64,000 nt of DNA from NCBI GenBank assembly GCA_024707385.1, contig JANPZW010000013.1:939465-1003464 (forward strand). Direction: 5' to 3'. The position numbers were made by a program, and so were the translations under genes. Within the stretch, counting starts at the first letter, position 1. Each line of letters begins with the position of its first letter. The notes below the pieces were generated by a model that was not told the origin of the DNA, did no database searches, and saw nothing but the letters and a program-made list of their open reading frames with translations. The DNA comes from Cellvibrionaceae bacterium. Its GTDB lineage: Bacteria; Pseudomonadota; Gammaproteobacteria; Pseudomonadales; Cellvibrionaceae. Shown piece by piece: positions 26,956 to 35,236 of this stretch.

Positions 26956-28224
26956 ATGGAAAATACAATTTATGAATTGCAGTACGCCATGGATACATTT
27001 TATTTCCTGGTGTGCGGCGCACTTGTTATGTGGATGGCCGCTGGCTTCGCCATGTTGGAAGCTGGGCTGGTCCGCGCGAAAAATACAACCGAAATTCTTG
27101 CCAAGAATGTTTCGTTGTTCGCCGTTGCGTGCACCATGTACATGATCTGTGGATACGAGATCATGTACGACGGTGGTTGGTTCTTGGGTGGTCTTGCGCT
27201 CGATGGCGCTGAATCTGCCGATGCCTTGGCGGAAGCCGTTTACGGAGAATTTAAAGGCGAAGACGCAAATGCGTATTCCAACGCCTCTGACTTTTTCTTT
27301 CAGGTGGTGTTTGTTGCCACTGCCATGTCGATTACCTCCGGTGCCGTAGCCGAGCGCATGAAACTGTGGGCCTACTTGGTATTCGCGGTGATCATGACTG
27401 CCTTTATTTATCCAATGGAAGGTAGCTGGACTTGGGGCGGCAAAGAAGTGTTCGGTCTGTACTCTCTGAACTACACCGATTACGCCGGTTCCGGGATCGT
27501 GCATTTGGCGGGTGCTTCTGCTGCTCTTGCGGGCGTACTTGCGCTGGGTCCACGTAAAGGCAAATACGGTCCGAATGGCACAGTGAATGCGATTCCAGGT
27601 GCGAACCTGCCGCTTGCTGCATTGGGTACCTTTATCCTCTGGATGGGGTGGTTCGGCTTCAACGGCGGCTCCACCCTGTCTCTGGACTCCATCTCATCTG
27701 CGAACGAAGTTGCAGTGGTGTTTGTAAACACCAACGCAGCGGCTTGCGGCGGTTTGATCTCGGCAATGATCCTGGCGCGCATCCTCTTCGGTAAAGCGGA
27801 TCTGACCATGGCCCTCAACGGAGCCTTGGCAGGATTGGTCGCCATCACCGCCGAGCCTGCGGATCCCACGCCGCTGATCGCGACTATCATCGGCGCTATA
27901 GGTGGTCTGTTGGTGGTTGTCAGCATCATCACCCTGGATAAATTGAAAATCGACGATCCCGTCGGCGCTATCTCCGTGCACGGAACTGTCGGCCTCTGGG
28001 GTGTATTCGCGGTCCTGATCTCAGACGCGGAAGCCACCTTCGTCGGTCAGTTGGTCGGTGCTCTGACAATATTCGTCTGGGTGTTTGGCCTGTCTCTCAT
28101 CGTATGGTTCGCTATCAAAGCCATTATCGGTATCCGGGTCAGCGAAGAAGAGGAATTTGAAGGTGTGGATATTTCCGAGTGTGGAATGGAGGCTTATCCT
28201 GAGTTCACAACCACCAAGAACTAA
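26956..28224 (+). CDS. amtB: Ammonium transporter AmtB
   Basis: 422 residues with about eleven membrane segments. Conserved features are FAMLEAGLVRAKNT near the start, the first pore histidine in GSGIVHLAGASAAL and the second in ISVHGTVGLWG, so the twin-His conduction site is intact. The cytoplasmic tail is acidic (EEEEFEG). It imports ammonium under limitation and is blocked by deuridylylated GlnK. There is a PII gene on each side of it. Confidence 0.95.
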   Translation: MENTIYELQYAMDTFYFLVCGALVMWMAAGFAMLEAGLVRAKNTTEILAKNVSLFAVACTMYMICGYEIMYDGGWFLGGLALDGAESADALAEAVYGEFKGEDANAYSNASDFFFQVVFVATAMSITSGAVAERMKLWAYLVFAVIMTAFIYPMEGSWTWGGKEVFGLYSLNYTDYAGSGIVHLAGASAALAGVLALGPRKGKYGPNGTVNAIPGANLPLAALGTFILWMGWFGFNGGSTLSLDSISSANEVAVVFVNTNAAACGGLISAMILARILFGKADLTMALNGALAGLVAITAEPADPTPLIATIIGAIGGLLVVVSIITLDKLKIDDPVGAISVHGTVGLWGVFAVLISDAEATFVGQLVGALTIFVWVFGLSLIVWFAIKAIIGIRVSEEEEFEGVDISECGMEAYPEFTTTKN

Positions 28225-28257
28225 GTAGTTCTCCGAATATATCGCATCAACCCCTGA

Positions 28258-28287
28258 GCCCCGCTTGGCGACGAGCGGGGCTTTTTT
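28258..28287 (+). terminator. Intrinsic terminator after amtB
   Basis: GCCCCGCT/AGCGGGGC with an 8-base loop is followed by six T. It separates amtB from the second PII gene. Confidence 0.9.
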
Positions 28288-28439
28288 ATGGGGTCTGCGC
28301 CGGCTGTCAATTCGAGCGGGAATGTTATACATTGGCCGCGAAACAGACGCCGGAGGAGCGGTACCTTCGATGCGAAGTGCGCTTCTTCTTATGCCGGCAG
28401 CTACATTTGCAAACGTTTTATCCTTCCTAGGAAACCATC

Positions 28440-28778
28440 ATGAAACTCATCACTGCCGTAATTAAACCTTTTCGCCTGGACGATGTGCGCAATGCTTTGT
28501 CCGACGTCGGGGTGCAGGGCATGACTGTGACCGAGGTAAAAGGCTTCGGCCGTCAGAAAGGCCATACCGAGCTGTATCGAGGCGCTGAATATGTTGTCGA
28601 CTTTCTGCCGAAGGTGAAGCTGGAGATGGCGGTGGCCGATGAGATGGTTGAACAGGCTGTAGAGGCCATCACCAAAGCGGCCAGAACCGGCAAGATCGGC
28701 GATGGCAAGATCTTCATTCAAAGCCTTACAGAAGTCATTCGAATTCGCACCGGTGAGACGGGTTCCGACGCCGTTTAA
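28440..28778 (+). CDS. Second PII signal protein (GlnK/GlnB paralogue)
   Basis: 112 residues, about 80 percent identical to the glnK product at 26562 by eye. The T-loop region around Tyr51 and the ATP-binding GKIGDGKIF are the same; differences cluster at residues 59-96. It lies beyond the amtB terminator, so it probably has its own promoter: a weak CTGTCA-N16-TATACA can be seen near 28307-28334 with no sigma-54 match. It may be the constitutive GlnB-type member that talks to NtrB and adenylyltransferase, but sequence alone does not separate GlnB from GlnK here. Confidence 0.93.
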   Translation: MKLITAVIKPFRLDDVRNALSDVGVQGMTVTEVKGFGRQKGHTELYRGAEYVVDFLPKVKLEMAVADEMVEQAVEAITKAARTGKIGDGKIFIQSLTEVIRIRTGETGSDAV

Positions 28779-28798
28779 TGTTGTGTTGCCAAGGCACA

Positions 28799-28825
28799 TT
28801 GCCGCTGTTTTCAGCGGCAAAAATT
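28799..28825 (+). terminator. Intrinsic terminator after the second PII gene
   Basis: TTGCCGCTG/CAGCGGCAA, 9 bp stem with TTTT loop (28799-28820), followed by AAATT. Good hairpin, weak T run. Confidence 0.6.
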
Positions 28826-28985
28826 GTCTTGTTCCGCTGCTTTCTTTTCTGTACATTCCCGCCCGCAAAACCGTTCCGATAACCGCTGGTTGAGCTCGCT
28901 CTCGCGAGGTATCCAGATCGTCTTGCCCAGCTCAAAAGGCTAGGTTGTTCGTCGATGTTGCGGCATCTTTTTTCGATGCGTTGAA

Positions 28986-29001
28986 ATAACCGAACGGTTA
29001 T
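28986..29001. promoter_or_regulatory. 16 bp palindrome in the sutA upstream region
   Basis: ATAACCGAACGGTTAT has perfect 7 bp arms around AA. It lies within the roughly 415-base gap between the second PII gene and sutA, just before a very A/T-rich stretch (29010-29080) that probably holds the sutA promoter. It could be a repressor operator; no family can be named. Confidence 0.4.
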
Positions 29002-29192
29002 CGCGATACGCGAATTAGAACAAAAAATACTAAAAAAATTTATTTTTATGATGACGATGAAAATGCGCTGGACTATAAAATATCCACGCATTGCGGTTTT
29101 TAGTCATATCCCGGGATGCGTCGGTATTCGACGGATAGGCTCAGAATATTCGATGATGGTTCCTTGCAAGAGAAAGAGTACGTGAGGATTTT

Positions 29193-29465
29193 ATGAGCGA
29201 CGAAAACGAAATAGAAGAAAACGAAGAAGAAATCGAAGCTGAAGAGCTGGCTGATGAAGAGGAAGTTGGTGGTTACACCGCTGCCCCTGTGGTAGAGGCT
29301 CTAGTGGAAGAGTCAGTCGTCGCCCGGGAAGCGCTGCGTCAGCAGATACAGAGCGATGTTGAGGCGTTTCTGGCCCGAGGTGGCACCATCAGTGAGATTC
29401 CACCGAATGTGGTCTCCGATCCACCGCGCAAACCGCAAAGCAATTATGGCGGACAGCCCATCTGA
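29193..29465 (+). CDS. sutA: SutA-like RNA polymerase-binding regulator
   Basis: 90 residues: a strongly acidic, low-complexity N-terminal half (runs of Glu/Asp in residues 1-25), a central helix with EALRQQIQSDVEAFL, and a conserved tail GGTISEIPPNVVSDPP followed by YGGQPI. This layout and the tail match Pseudomonas SutA, a small intrinsically disordered factor that binds RNA polymerase and supports transcription in slow growth. The match is from memory of the family, so identity is likely rather than certain. Monocistronic, ending in a strong terminator. Confidence 0.8.
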   Translation: MSDENEIEENEEEIEAEELADEEEVGGYTAAPVVEALVEESVVAREALRQQIQSDVEAFLARGGTISEIPPNVVSDPPRKPQSNYGGQPI

Positions 29466-29485
29466 CGGCGTTATCCCCCAATTAA

Positions 29486-29515
29486 AAATCCCGGAGTTTC
29501 TCCGGGATTTGTCTT
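29486..29515. terminator. Bidirectional intrinsic terminator
   Basis: AAATCCCGGAG/CTCCGGGATTT, 11 bp stem with a TTT loop, followed by GTCTTTT, between convergent sutA and the DUF484 gene. Confidence 0.85.
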
Positions 29516-29523
29516 TTAGCCGA

Positions 29524-30198
29524 TTATCCGAGGTATTTCGGAATCAGTCGGTCCAACACTTCCGCAATATGCGTTAGAAAAATCGTCCCCATGCCCGGCT
29601 GATAATGTTTAGGGTCCTCATGCCCCACGGCGAGAATGCCGAGAGGCTGGTTGTAGTACAGCGGCACCATCGCAGCTGATCCAACTTTTTGATGATCCTT
29701 GTCAAACAGGTAGGCGATTTCCTCCCGGCTCAGGCCTCCGCCCACTGCGCGACTGGCCATCAGGTGGCGCCCGAGCACAACTTTCGCTTCATCTTCCGCT
29801 GCGACGCGGATGCTGGTTGGGTATTGCGGGGTGCGGAACAGGATTAATCTGGCAAAGGGAATATCGAATTCCTTGTCAAAGCTGTAGTAGAGCGCATCCA
29901 CCAGATCCCCCAACTCGTCGCACTCCAACAACGCCAATACTAAGCGTTTGCTGCGTTCGAACAGACGGTCATTCTGGCGCGCATTATCGAGCAGCTGATT
30001 CAGTCGGTGGCGCAGCTCGGTGTTGCGTTCGCGCAGTGCCGAGACCTGTTTTTCGATCAGCGAAACGGCGCGTCCACTGGGATGCTGCAAGCGCAGGTCG
30101 CGCAGAGTGTCGCCATGGCGATCAAAGAAATCTGGGTGTTTGGTGAGGTAATCAGCGATGACATTTTCATCCAGACGCACTTTCGAGATGTCGTTCAT
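29524..30198 (-). CDS. DUF484 family protein (GAF-like)
   Basis: 224 residues, normal for DUF484. It begins with a helical segment (VIADYLTKHPDFFDRH), then a coiled coil (LIEKQVSALRERNTELRHRL), and a GAF-like C-terminal domain ending FLTHIAEVLDRLIPKYL. DUF484 genes are commonly found between dapF and xerC; here it follows dapF by 13 bases but no xerC follows. Function is unknown. Confidence 0.9.
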   Translation of the reverse strand: MNDISKVRLDENVIADYLTKHPDFFDRHGDTLRDLRLQHPSGRAVSLIEKQVSALRERNTELRHRLNQLLDNARQNDRLFERSKRLVLALLECDELGDLVDALYYSFDKEFDIPFARLILFRTPQYPTSIRVAAEDEAKVVLGRHLMASRAVGGGLSREEIAYLFDKDHQKVGSAAMVPLYYNQPLGILAVGHEDPKHYQPGMGTIFLTHIAEVLDRLIPKYLG

Positions 30199-30211
30199 CG
30201 CCGTTCTCCGC

Positions 30212-31042
30212 TCAAAGGTTTACTTGGCCGTGGAATACGGTGGTTGCCGGACCGGTCATGAGCACCGATTTGCCCTCCCCGTCCCAGCGGATGGAAAGGT
30301 CGCCGCCGGGAAGATGCACCGTGACCTCCCGCTCAAGCAGCTGGCGCAGCCGGCCGGAAACGACGGCGGCGCAGGCGCCGGTGCCGCAGGCGAGGGTCTC
30401 GCCGGCACCGCGCTCGAATACCCGTACTCGTATTTCGCGGCGATTGAGCACTTCCATAAAACCCGCGTTCACCTTCTTCGGAAAGGCAGGGTGCACTTCC
30501 ACCTGGGAACCTATGCCGTTGACGTCATAGGTGGAGACGTTATCCACCAGAGTCACCGCATGGGGGTTGCCCATGGAAACTGCCGAGATCTCCAGCGTGG
30601 TGTCGGACAGAGGCAGGGAATAGGTGACGGCTTGCTGCGCGGCGTCGAAGGGAACCTGCTGTGGATCGAGGCGGGGTACGCCCATATCCACCGTCACGCG
30701 GTTGTCGGGCAGCACCTTTAAGACGAGAGGGCCTCCAGCGGTTTCCGCGCGGATAATGCGTTTGCCGGTGAGTTTGCGCTGGCGTACGAATATGGCGAAG
30801 CAGCGGGCACCGTTGCCGCAGTTTTCCACTTCGCTGCCATCACGGTTAAAGATGCGATAGCGAAAATCCGCTTCGGCTGACACCGGGGGTTCTACGATAA
30901 GAACCTGATCGCAGCCGATACCGAAATGGCGGTCGGCGAGTCGGCGCGCCCGCTCGGGTGTCATGGGGATTTTCTGACTGATGGCGTCGATCATGACGAA
31001 ATCGTTGCCGAGCCCATGCATCTTTGTGAAGCGTATTTTCAT
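30212..31042 (-). CDS. dapF: Diaminopimelate epimerase DapF
   Basis: 276 residues. It begins MKIRFTKMHGLGNDFVMID, and the two catalytic cysteines are present in ENCGNGARC and ACGTGAC. It interconverts LL- and meso-diaminopimelate, the precursor of lysine and peptidoglycan cross-links. It lies six bases after lysA and is surely in the same operon. Confidence 0.97.
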   Translation of the reverse strand: MKIRFTKMHGLGNDFVMIDAISQKIPMTPERARRLADRHFGIGCDQVLIVEPPVSAEADFRYRIFNRDGSEVENCGNGARCFAIFVRQRKLTGKRIIRAETAGGPLVLKVLPDNRVTVDMGVPRLDPQQVPFDAAQQAVTYSLPLSDTTLEISAVSMGNPHAVTLVDNVSTYDVNGIGSQVEVHPAFPKKVNAGFMEVLNRREIRVRVFERGAGETLACGTGACAAVVSGRLRQLLEREVTVHLPGGDLSIRWDGEGKSVLMTGPATTVFHGQVNL

Positions 31043-31048
31043 GCCGGC

Positions 31049-32302
31049 TCAGCCTTGCTCCGGAAGGACGGATTCAAGGGCGAGCAGGTCTGCAACCGTT
31101 TCGCGCCGTCGCACGGTATGGGTACGCTTGCCGTCCACCATGACTTCCGCCGCGCGGCCGCGGGTGTTGTAGTTGGAGCTCATGACAAAACCATAGGCGC
31201 CGCTGGATTTCATTGCCAGCAAATCGCCCTCCTTAAGGGCGAGAGCGCGGTCCTTGGCGATGAAGTCGCCAGTTTCGCAGACCGGGCCAACCAAGTCCCA
31301 GGTGCGGGTTTCGCCAGCGTGAGGAGCCACGGGCACCACGTCCTGCCAGGCTTGGTAAAGAGCTGGACGAATGATGTCGTTCATAGCGGCGTCAACGATG
31401 GCGAAGTTTTTGTGCGCGGTCGGTTTGAGGTACAGAACGCGGGTCAGCAAGACGCCCGCGTTGGCGACGATGGAGCGGCCCGGCTCGAACATCAGAGCCA
31501 ATGAGCGGCCGGCGATTTTGGCTTTGACGGCTTCCAGATAGCTGGCGGGGTTTGGCGGAGTTTCGTTGCGGTAAGTCACTCCCAGGCCGCCGCCCAGGTC
31601 GAGATGGTGAATGCTGATACCGGCGTCGGCGAGCTGGTCGATCAACAAGAGGACACGATCCAACGCATCGAGAAATGGTGTCAGGGTGGTGAGCTGGGAG
31701 CCGATATGGCAGTCCACGCCTTTGATGTGGATGCCGGGCAATTGACTGGCGCGTCGATAGACGGCCAGCGCGTCATTGATGTCGATGCCGAATTTGTTTT
31801 CTTTCAGGCCCGTGGAAATGTAGGGGTGGGTCTGCGCGTCCACGTCCGGGTTTACCCGCAGGGAGATATGCGCAACTTTGTCCTGGGCGCTCGCCACCTG
31901 GGAAAGCAACTCCAGCTCGCTGGCGGATTCCACATTGAAGCAGGCGACGCCCACTTCGAGGGCGCGGGCCATTTCTTCGGCTTTTTTGCCGACGCCGGAA
32001 AATACCACCCGGGATGGGTCGCCACCGGCCTGGAGCACCCGCTCAAGCTCGCCTACTGAGACTATGTCAAAACCGGCGCCGAGGCGCGCCAGCACATTCA
32101 GTACCCCCAGATTGGAATTGGCTTTGACTGCGTAGCAGATCATCCCGGGGTGATCGCCGAGTGCGTTCGCGTAGCTGAGGTAAGCGGCGGTGATGGCTGC
32201 GCGGCTGTAAACATAGGTGGGAGTGCCAAAATTCGCCGCAATTTCCTGGAGACTGGCATCTTCCAGAAACAGGTGACCCTGGCGATCGTGCAAAACGGAC
32301 AT
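31049..32302 (-). CDS. lysA: Diaminopimelate decarboxylase LysA
   Basis: 417 residues. The PLP lysine is in CYAVKANSN; HIGSQL, the glycine loop LDLGGGLGVTY, EPGRSIVANAG and the catalytic CETGD motif follow. It decarboxylates meso-diaminopimelate to lysine. It starts six bases after the small lipoprotein gene upstream, the classic lptM-lysA-dapF arrangement. Confidence 0.97.
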   Translation of the reverse strand: MSVLHDRQGHLFLEDASLQEIAANFGTPTYVYSRAAITAAYLSYANALGDHPGMICYAVKANSNLGVLNVLARLGAGFDIVSVGELERVLQAGGDPSRVVFSGVGKKAEEMARALEVGVACFNVESASELELLSQVASAQDKVAHISLRVNPDVDAQTHPYISTGLKENKFGIDINDALAVYRRASQLPGIHIKGVDCHIGSQLTTLTPFLDALDRVLLLIDQLADAGISIHHLDLGGGLGVTYRNETPPNPASYLEAVKAKIAGRSLALMFEPGRSIVANAGVLLTRVLYLKPTAHKNFAIVDAAMNDIIRPALYQAWQDVVPVAPHAGETRTWDLVGPVCETGDFIAKDRALALKEGDLLAMKSSGAYGFVMSSNYNTRGRAAEVMVDGKRTHTVRRRETVADLLALESVLPEQG

Positions 32303-32308
32303 ACAGAC

Positions 32309-32446
32309 CTACTGTTGTGGGGGCGTGGTGGGCGGTGTGATTTCGCTGCTCTGCGAGGAGGGTGTCTGGGGTTGCGGCAAGGTCAGCGGACCTTTCTGAC
32401 CGCACGCCAGAAGGAAAAAACCGCCAGCCCCAAAAGGCCTGCCCAT
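32309..32446 (-). CDS. lptM: LptM (YifL)-like small lipoprotein, possibly frameshifted
   Basis: The position directly before lysA and the segment LLACGQKGPLTLP followed by a Pro/Gln/Ser tail identify an LptM-type lipoprotein, which helps the LptD/LptE LPS translocon mature. As written, the ATG at 32446 gives 45 residues with a very short signal, MGRPFGAGGFFLLAC. A better signal is visible in the neighbouring frame (VVIVRWAGLLGLAVF, from GTG at 32460). Adding one T to the T6 tract (32415-32420 on the plus strand) would join both into RWAGLLGLAVFFLLAC, a normal lipoprotein signal in a 50-residue protein. So the gene is probably intact in the organism or split by a homopolymer change. Confidence 0.65.
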   Translation of the reverse strand: MGRPFGAGGFFLLACGQKGPLTLPQPQTPSSQSSEITPPTTPPQQ

Positions 32447-32522
32447 CGAACAATAACCACCGCGAAACCCCGCGCCGAAATTGAAACCAAAGCGCGTGAG
32501 TATACGGTGCGCCGCCCGGCTC

Positions 32523-33269
32523 TCACAATGTTTGTGCACCCTTTTTGGCCGTTTCCAGGTAGCCCTCTTGCAGGGTTGACCAGGCGGCGGGGGAGAAATG
32601 GAAAACCGGGTGCAGGCCCTGCAGTTTGTGTAGCGAGCGGAGCAGGCGCTGAAGATTCGCCTGTTGCCATGACGAATCGGGAGAACGCCGCTCGCCTTTG
32701 TCGAAGTCGATCAGGTGAAAACTGCCGCGCTCATCCAGCAGTATGTTGTTGGCGTTGAGATCGGCGTGATAAACGCCCAGGTGGTGAAATCGCCCCAGAG
32801 TTTCGCCGAGCTCCCGCCAGAGCTGCTCGCTGATCGAGACGTCGCGCAGATATTCCGCAAGGGTGCGGCTGGTGGGTATCCGACGCGTCACCAGATCGCC
32901 GCGATGGAGCAAAGGCGCGATCCGCGTATAACGGGCTGCCACCGGTTGCGGCACGGGCAAGTCCAGGTTGTAGAGTTCGCGCAACAAATGGAATTCGCGC
33001 CACATGCGGGTGTGGGCGAGCTTACTGCCGATATAAATATCCCGGCTGAGATGACGTACCAGCCCGCCGCGCTGGTAGTGGCGACGCACCAGTTCCAGGT
33101 CGGCATAACGGAACATGACAACTGTGCCGCGCCCTAGAGTGTTCTGCTGCAGTTGCAAAAGGTCCTGCGGTGGAGCGAAGAGAGCCGGATCGGGCGCGGA
33201 CAACACCTGACAATTCCACAAAAAATGCTGGGAGCCCTGCTGCGTTTGTATGAAAGAAGGCTGAGTCAT
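32523..33269 (-). CDS. kdkA: 3-deoxy-D-manno-octulosonic acid kinase KdkA
   Basis: About 248 residues from the ATG at 33269; an in-frame ATG at 33323 would add 18 residues and neither has a clear ribosome site. The kinase core shows GRGTVVMFRY, the catalytic loop YHADLNANNILL and the metal motif LIDFDKGE. KdkA phosphorylates the single Kdo residue of lipid A-Kdo at the inner membrane. It is divergent from three glycosyltransferase-like genes, consistent with LPS core assembly. Confidence 0.88.
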   Translation of the reverse strand: MTQPSFIQTQQGSQHFLWNCQVLSAPDPALFAPPQDLLQLQQNTLGRGTVVMFRYADLELVRRHYQRGGLVRHLSRDIYIGSKLAHTRMWREFHLLRELYNLDLPVPQPVAARYTRIAPLLHRGDLVTRRIPTSRTLAEYLRDVSISEQLWRELGETLGRFHHLGVYHADLNANNILLDERGSFHLIDFDKGERRSPDSSWQQANLQRLLRSLHKLQGLHPVFHFSPAAWSTLQEGYLETAKKGAQTL

Positions 33270-33410
33270 AAGCGTGGCGAGGCGCGCGGGGATGGAATTG
33301 TCGAATGCCGTAGATCCCGCCATTCGATTGAGGGGCGGATTTTACTTGGGTATCATGCCGGCCACAACTTCACCCGTCCCGCGCCCGCCAGCCACTTCCG
33401 AGCGAATCCT

Positions 33411-34310
33411 ATGCCGCAATTCACCGTGCCTCCTGACCGCTGGTATGACCCTCTGGTAGGACGTTTTCTGCGTTTTGCCGCAGGAGGTTGGATTCCGGCG
33501 AGCTGGTTTTTGAAACATATTCCGGACGAGAACGGGCGCGCGGCTAAAACCGGCACGCTGCATATCGAAATTGTCAGCCACTGCTGGCAGTACGCCCATT
33601 TTCTGATCTATCAGTTGAGTTCCCTGGTGCGTTTTGCGCCGCAGAACGTGCGGGTCACCATGACGGTGTATTACAGCCGCGAAGACCAACATACCGTGCA
33701 GTTGCTGGAGTATTTCGCCACTCTGCAGGTGCCCAACGTGCATTGGAACTGGTGTGAGCTGCCGCGCCAAGCGCTGTTTCGCCGCGCGATCGGTCGCAAT
33801 CACGCGGCCCTCAACAGCAAAGCCGATTGGGTGTGGTTTACCGACTGCGATCTGATGTTCCGCGATAATTGCCTGGATCAGCTTGGCGAGGTACTGCAGG
33901 GTCGCCGCGATGTGCTGGTGTATCCGCGCATCGAACGCTGCACCTCCCTGCTCAGCAACGAAGATCCTATGCTCGCCATCGACTGGCAGAACCTGCGGGT
34001 CGTCGATGTGGATACCAGCCAATTTGAAGAATTCCGCCGCAGCCGCGCCACCGGCCCGCTGCAGATCGCGCACGGCGATGTGGCCCGCGCCTGTGGCTAT
34101 TGCGACTCGCTCAGCTATTACCAGCGACCGTCAGAAACTTGGTGCAAAGCCTACGAGGATCGCGCGTTCCGCTGGCTGTTGCGCAGCCAGGGCACGCCGC
34201 TGGATATTCCGGGTGTGTATCGCATTCGCCATGTGTTCAAGGGGCGCTACACCGGCAGTGCACTCAATACGGGCGTGCGCAGCTGGATCCGCCGAATAAA
34301 GCGCAGTTGA
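33411..34310 (+). CDS. Glycosyltransferase-like protein (GT-A fold)
   Basis: 299 residues from the ATG at 33411. The open frame continues up to 33153 but that part lies over the start of kdkA and has no family character. The N-terminal half has the strands of a GT-A nucleotide-binding fold (LHIEIVSHCWQYAHFLIYQL, VRVTMTVYYSRED), and WVWFTDCDLMF supplies a DxD-type metal motif (DCD). A C-terminal basic tail follows. It is probably a cytoplasmic or membrane-associated enzyme for LPS or surface glycan; donor and acceptor are unknown. Ten bases separate it from the next gene. Confidence 0.75.
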   Translation: MPQFTVPPDRWYDPLVGRFLRFAAGGWIPASWFLKHIPDENGRAAKTGTLHIEIVSHCWQYAHFLIYQLSSLVRFAPQNVRVTMTVYYSREDQHTVQLLEYFATLQVPNVHWNWCELPRQALFRRAIGRNHAALNSKADWVWFTDCDLMFRDNCLDQLGEVLQGRRDVLVYPRIERCTSLLSNEDPMLAIDWQNLRVVDVDTSQFEEFRRSRATGPLQIAHGDVARACGYCDSLSYYQRPSETWCKAYEDRAFRWLLRSQGTPLDIPGVYRIRHVFKGRYTGSALNTGVRSWIRRIKRS

Positions 34311-34320
34311 AGGTGGCTGA

Positions 34321-35236
34321 GTGAGCGGCCTGGTTTTCTGGATTTTTTCCTACAACCGCGGCGAATTTCTGCGGAACTGTGTCGCCTCGATTGAACACTG
34401 CGCGCCCGGCTGCGCGATCAAGATTTTTTGATGACGATTCCCCAGACCCGGAAACCCGGCGCATCCTCGCGGAATTGTCCCAGCGCCACACGGTGATCTA
34501 TCCGTCGCCCGATAACTTTTCGCAAAGCAAACACGGCGGTCTCTACGCCAATATGCAGACCGCCTTTTCCCTCTCGGCGAACGATGACCTCGTCTGTTTT
34601 CTGCAGGACGACACCCAGCTGGTGCGGCCGTTGGCGCCCAGTGATATCGAGCAGCTCGCGCACTTTTTTGCCGCGTCGACCAAACCCTGTTTTGTCCAGC
34701 CGGCGTTTATGCGCGGTTGCAATCGCAAGAAAGACCAACCGCTTACCCGCTACGACGCGCAGCGCCGGGTGTATTACGTCGACCGGCTGAAAAGCAGTGC
34801 CGGCGCTTTCTATTCCGATATCTGCCTGTTCCGCGTGCACGATCTGCAGGCCGCCGGCTGGGAGTTCATCACCCGGGAGGCCGGCAACGAGCAGCAGGCG
34901 CGCGCGAAGCTGGGGCAGATGGCCTACTGGCGCGATCCATTTGCTGCCTGGCTGCCCAACGTGCCGGCATTTCGCGGCAAGACTCAGACGCTGGCGTTGC
35001 GTGTGGCGCAGCAGCGGCGGCGCAGCGGTTTCTACCCCATCCAGTATTTGACGGCTGAGCAGAATCGGGCGTTTGTGCAGCGCGATCCGACCATCCTGCC
35101 CTATGCCGAAGACTGTCTTCAGGTGCTGGAGGGTGATGTGCCCAAACCGTGGATTTATTACCCCTTGCAGGGCAGTGCGCCGCTCAAATGGCTCAACAGT
35201 GCGGAAAGCAAGATCCGCAAATGGTTGGGTCGCTGA
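34321..35236 (+). pseudogene. Glycosyltransferase family 2-like gene, frameshifted at a T6 tract
   Basis: The frame opens at GTG 34321 with FWIFSYNRGEFLRNCVASIE, a GT2 start, and hits TGA at 34429 right after a run of six T (34424-34429). The next frame continues without gap as DDDSPDPETRRILAE to 35236. Removing one T gives ...IKIFDDDSPDPE..., where DDDS is the first acidic motif of GT2 enzymes, and a 304-residue protein. Further on are CFLQDDTQLV and a basic C-terminus. The reading frame is seen directly; whether the living gene is broken or the extra T is an error cannot be decided here. Its stop overlaps the next ATG by one base. Confidence 0.75.

Noticed and set aside
33153..33410. N-terminal extension of the glycosyltransferase at 33411
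   Set aside because: It overlaps the 5' end of divergent kdkA, lacks similarity to a GT-A fold and has no ribosome site.
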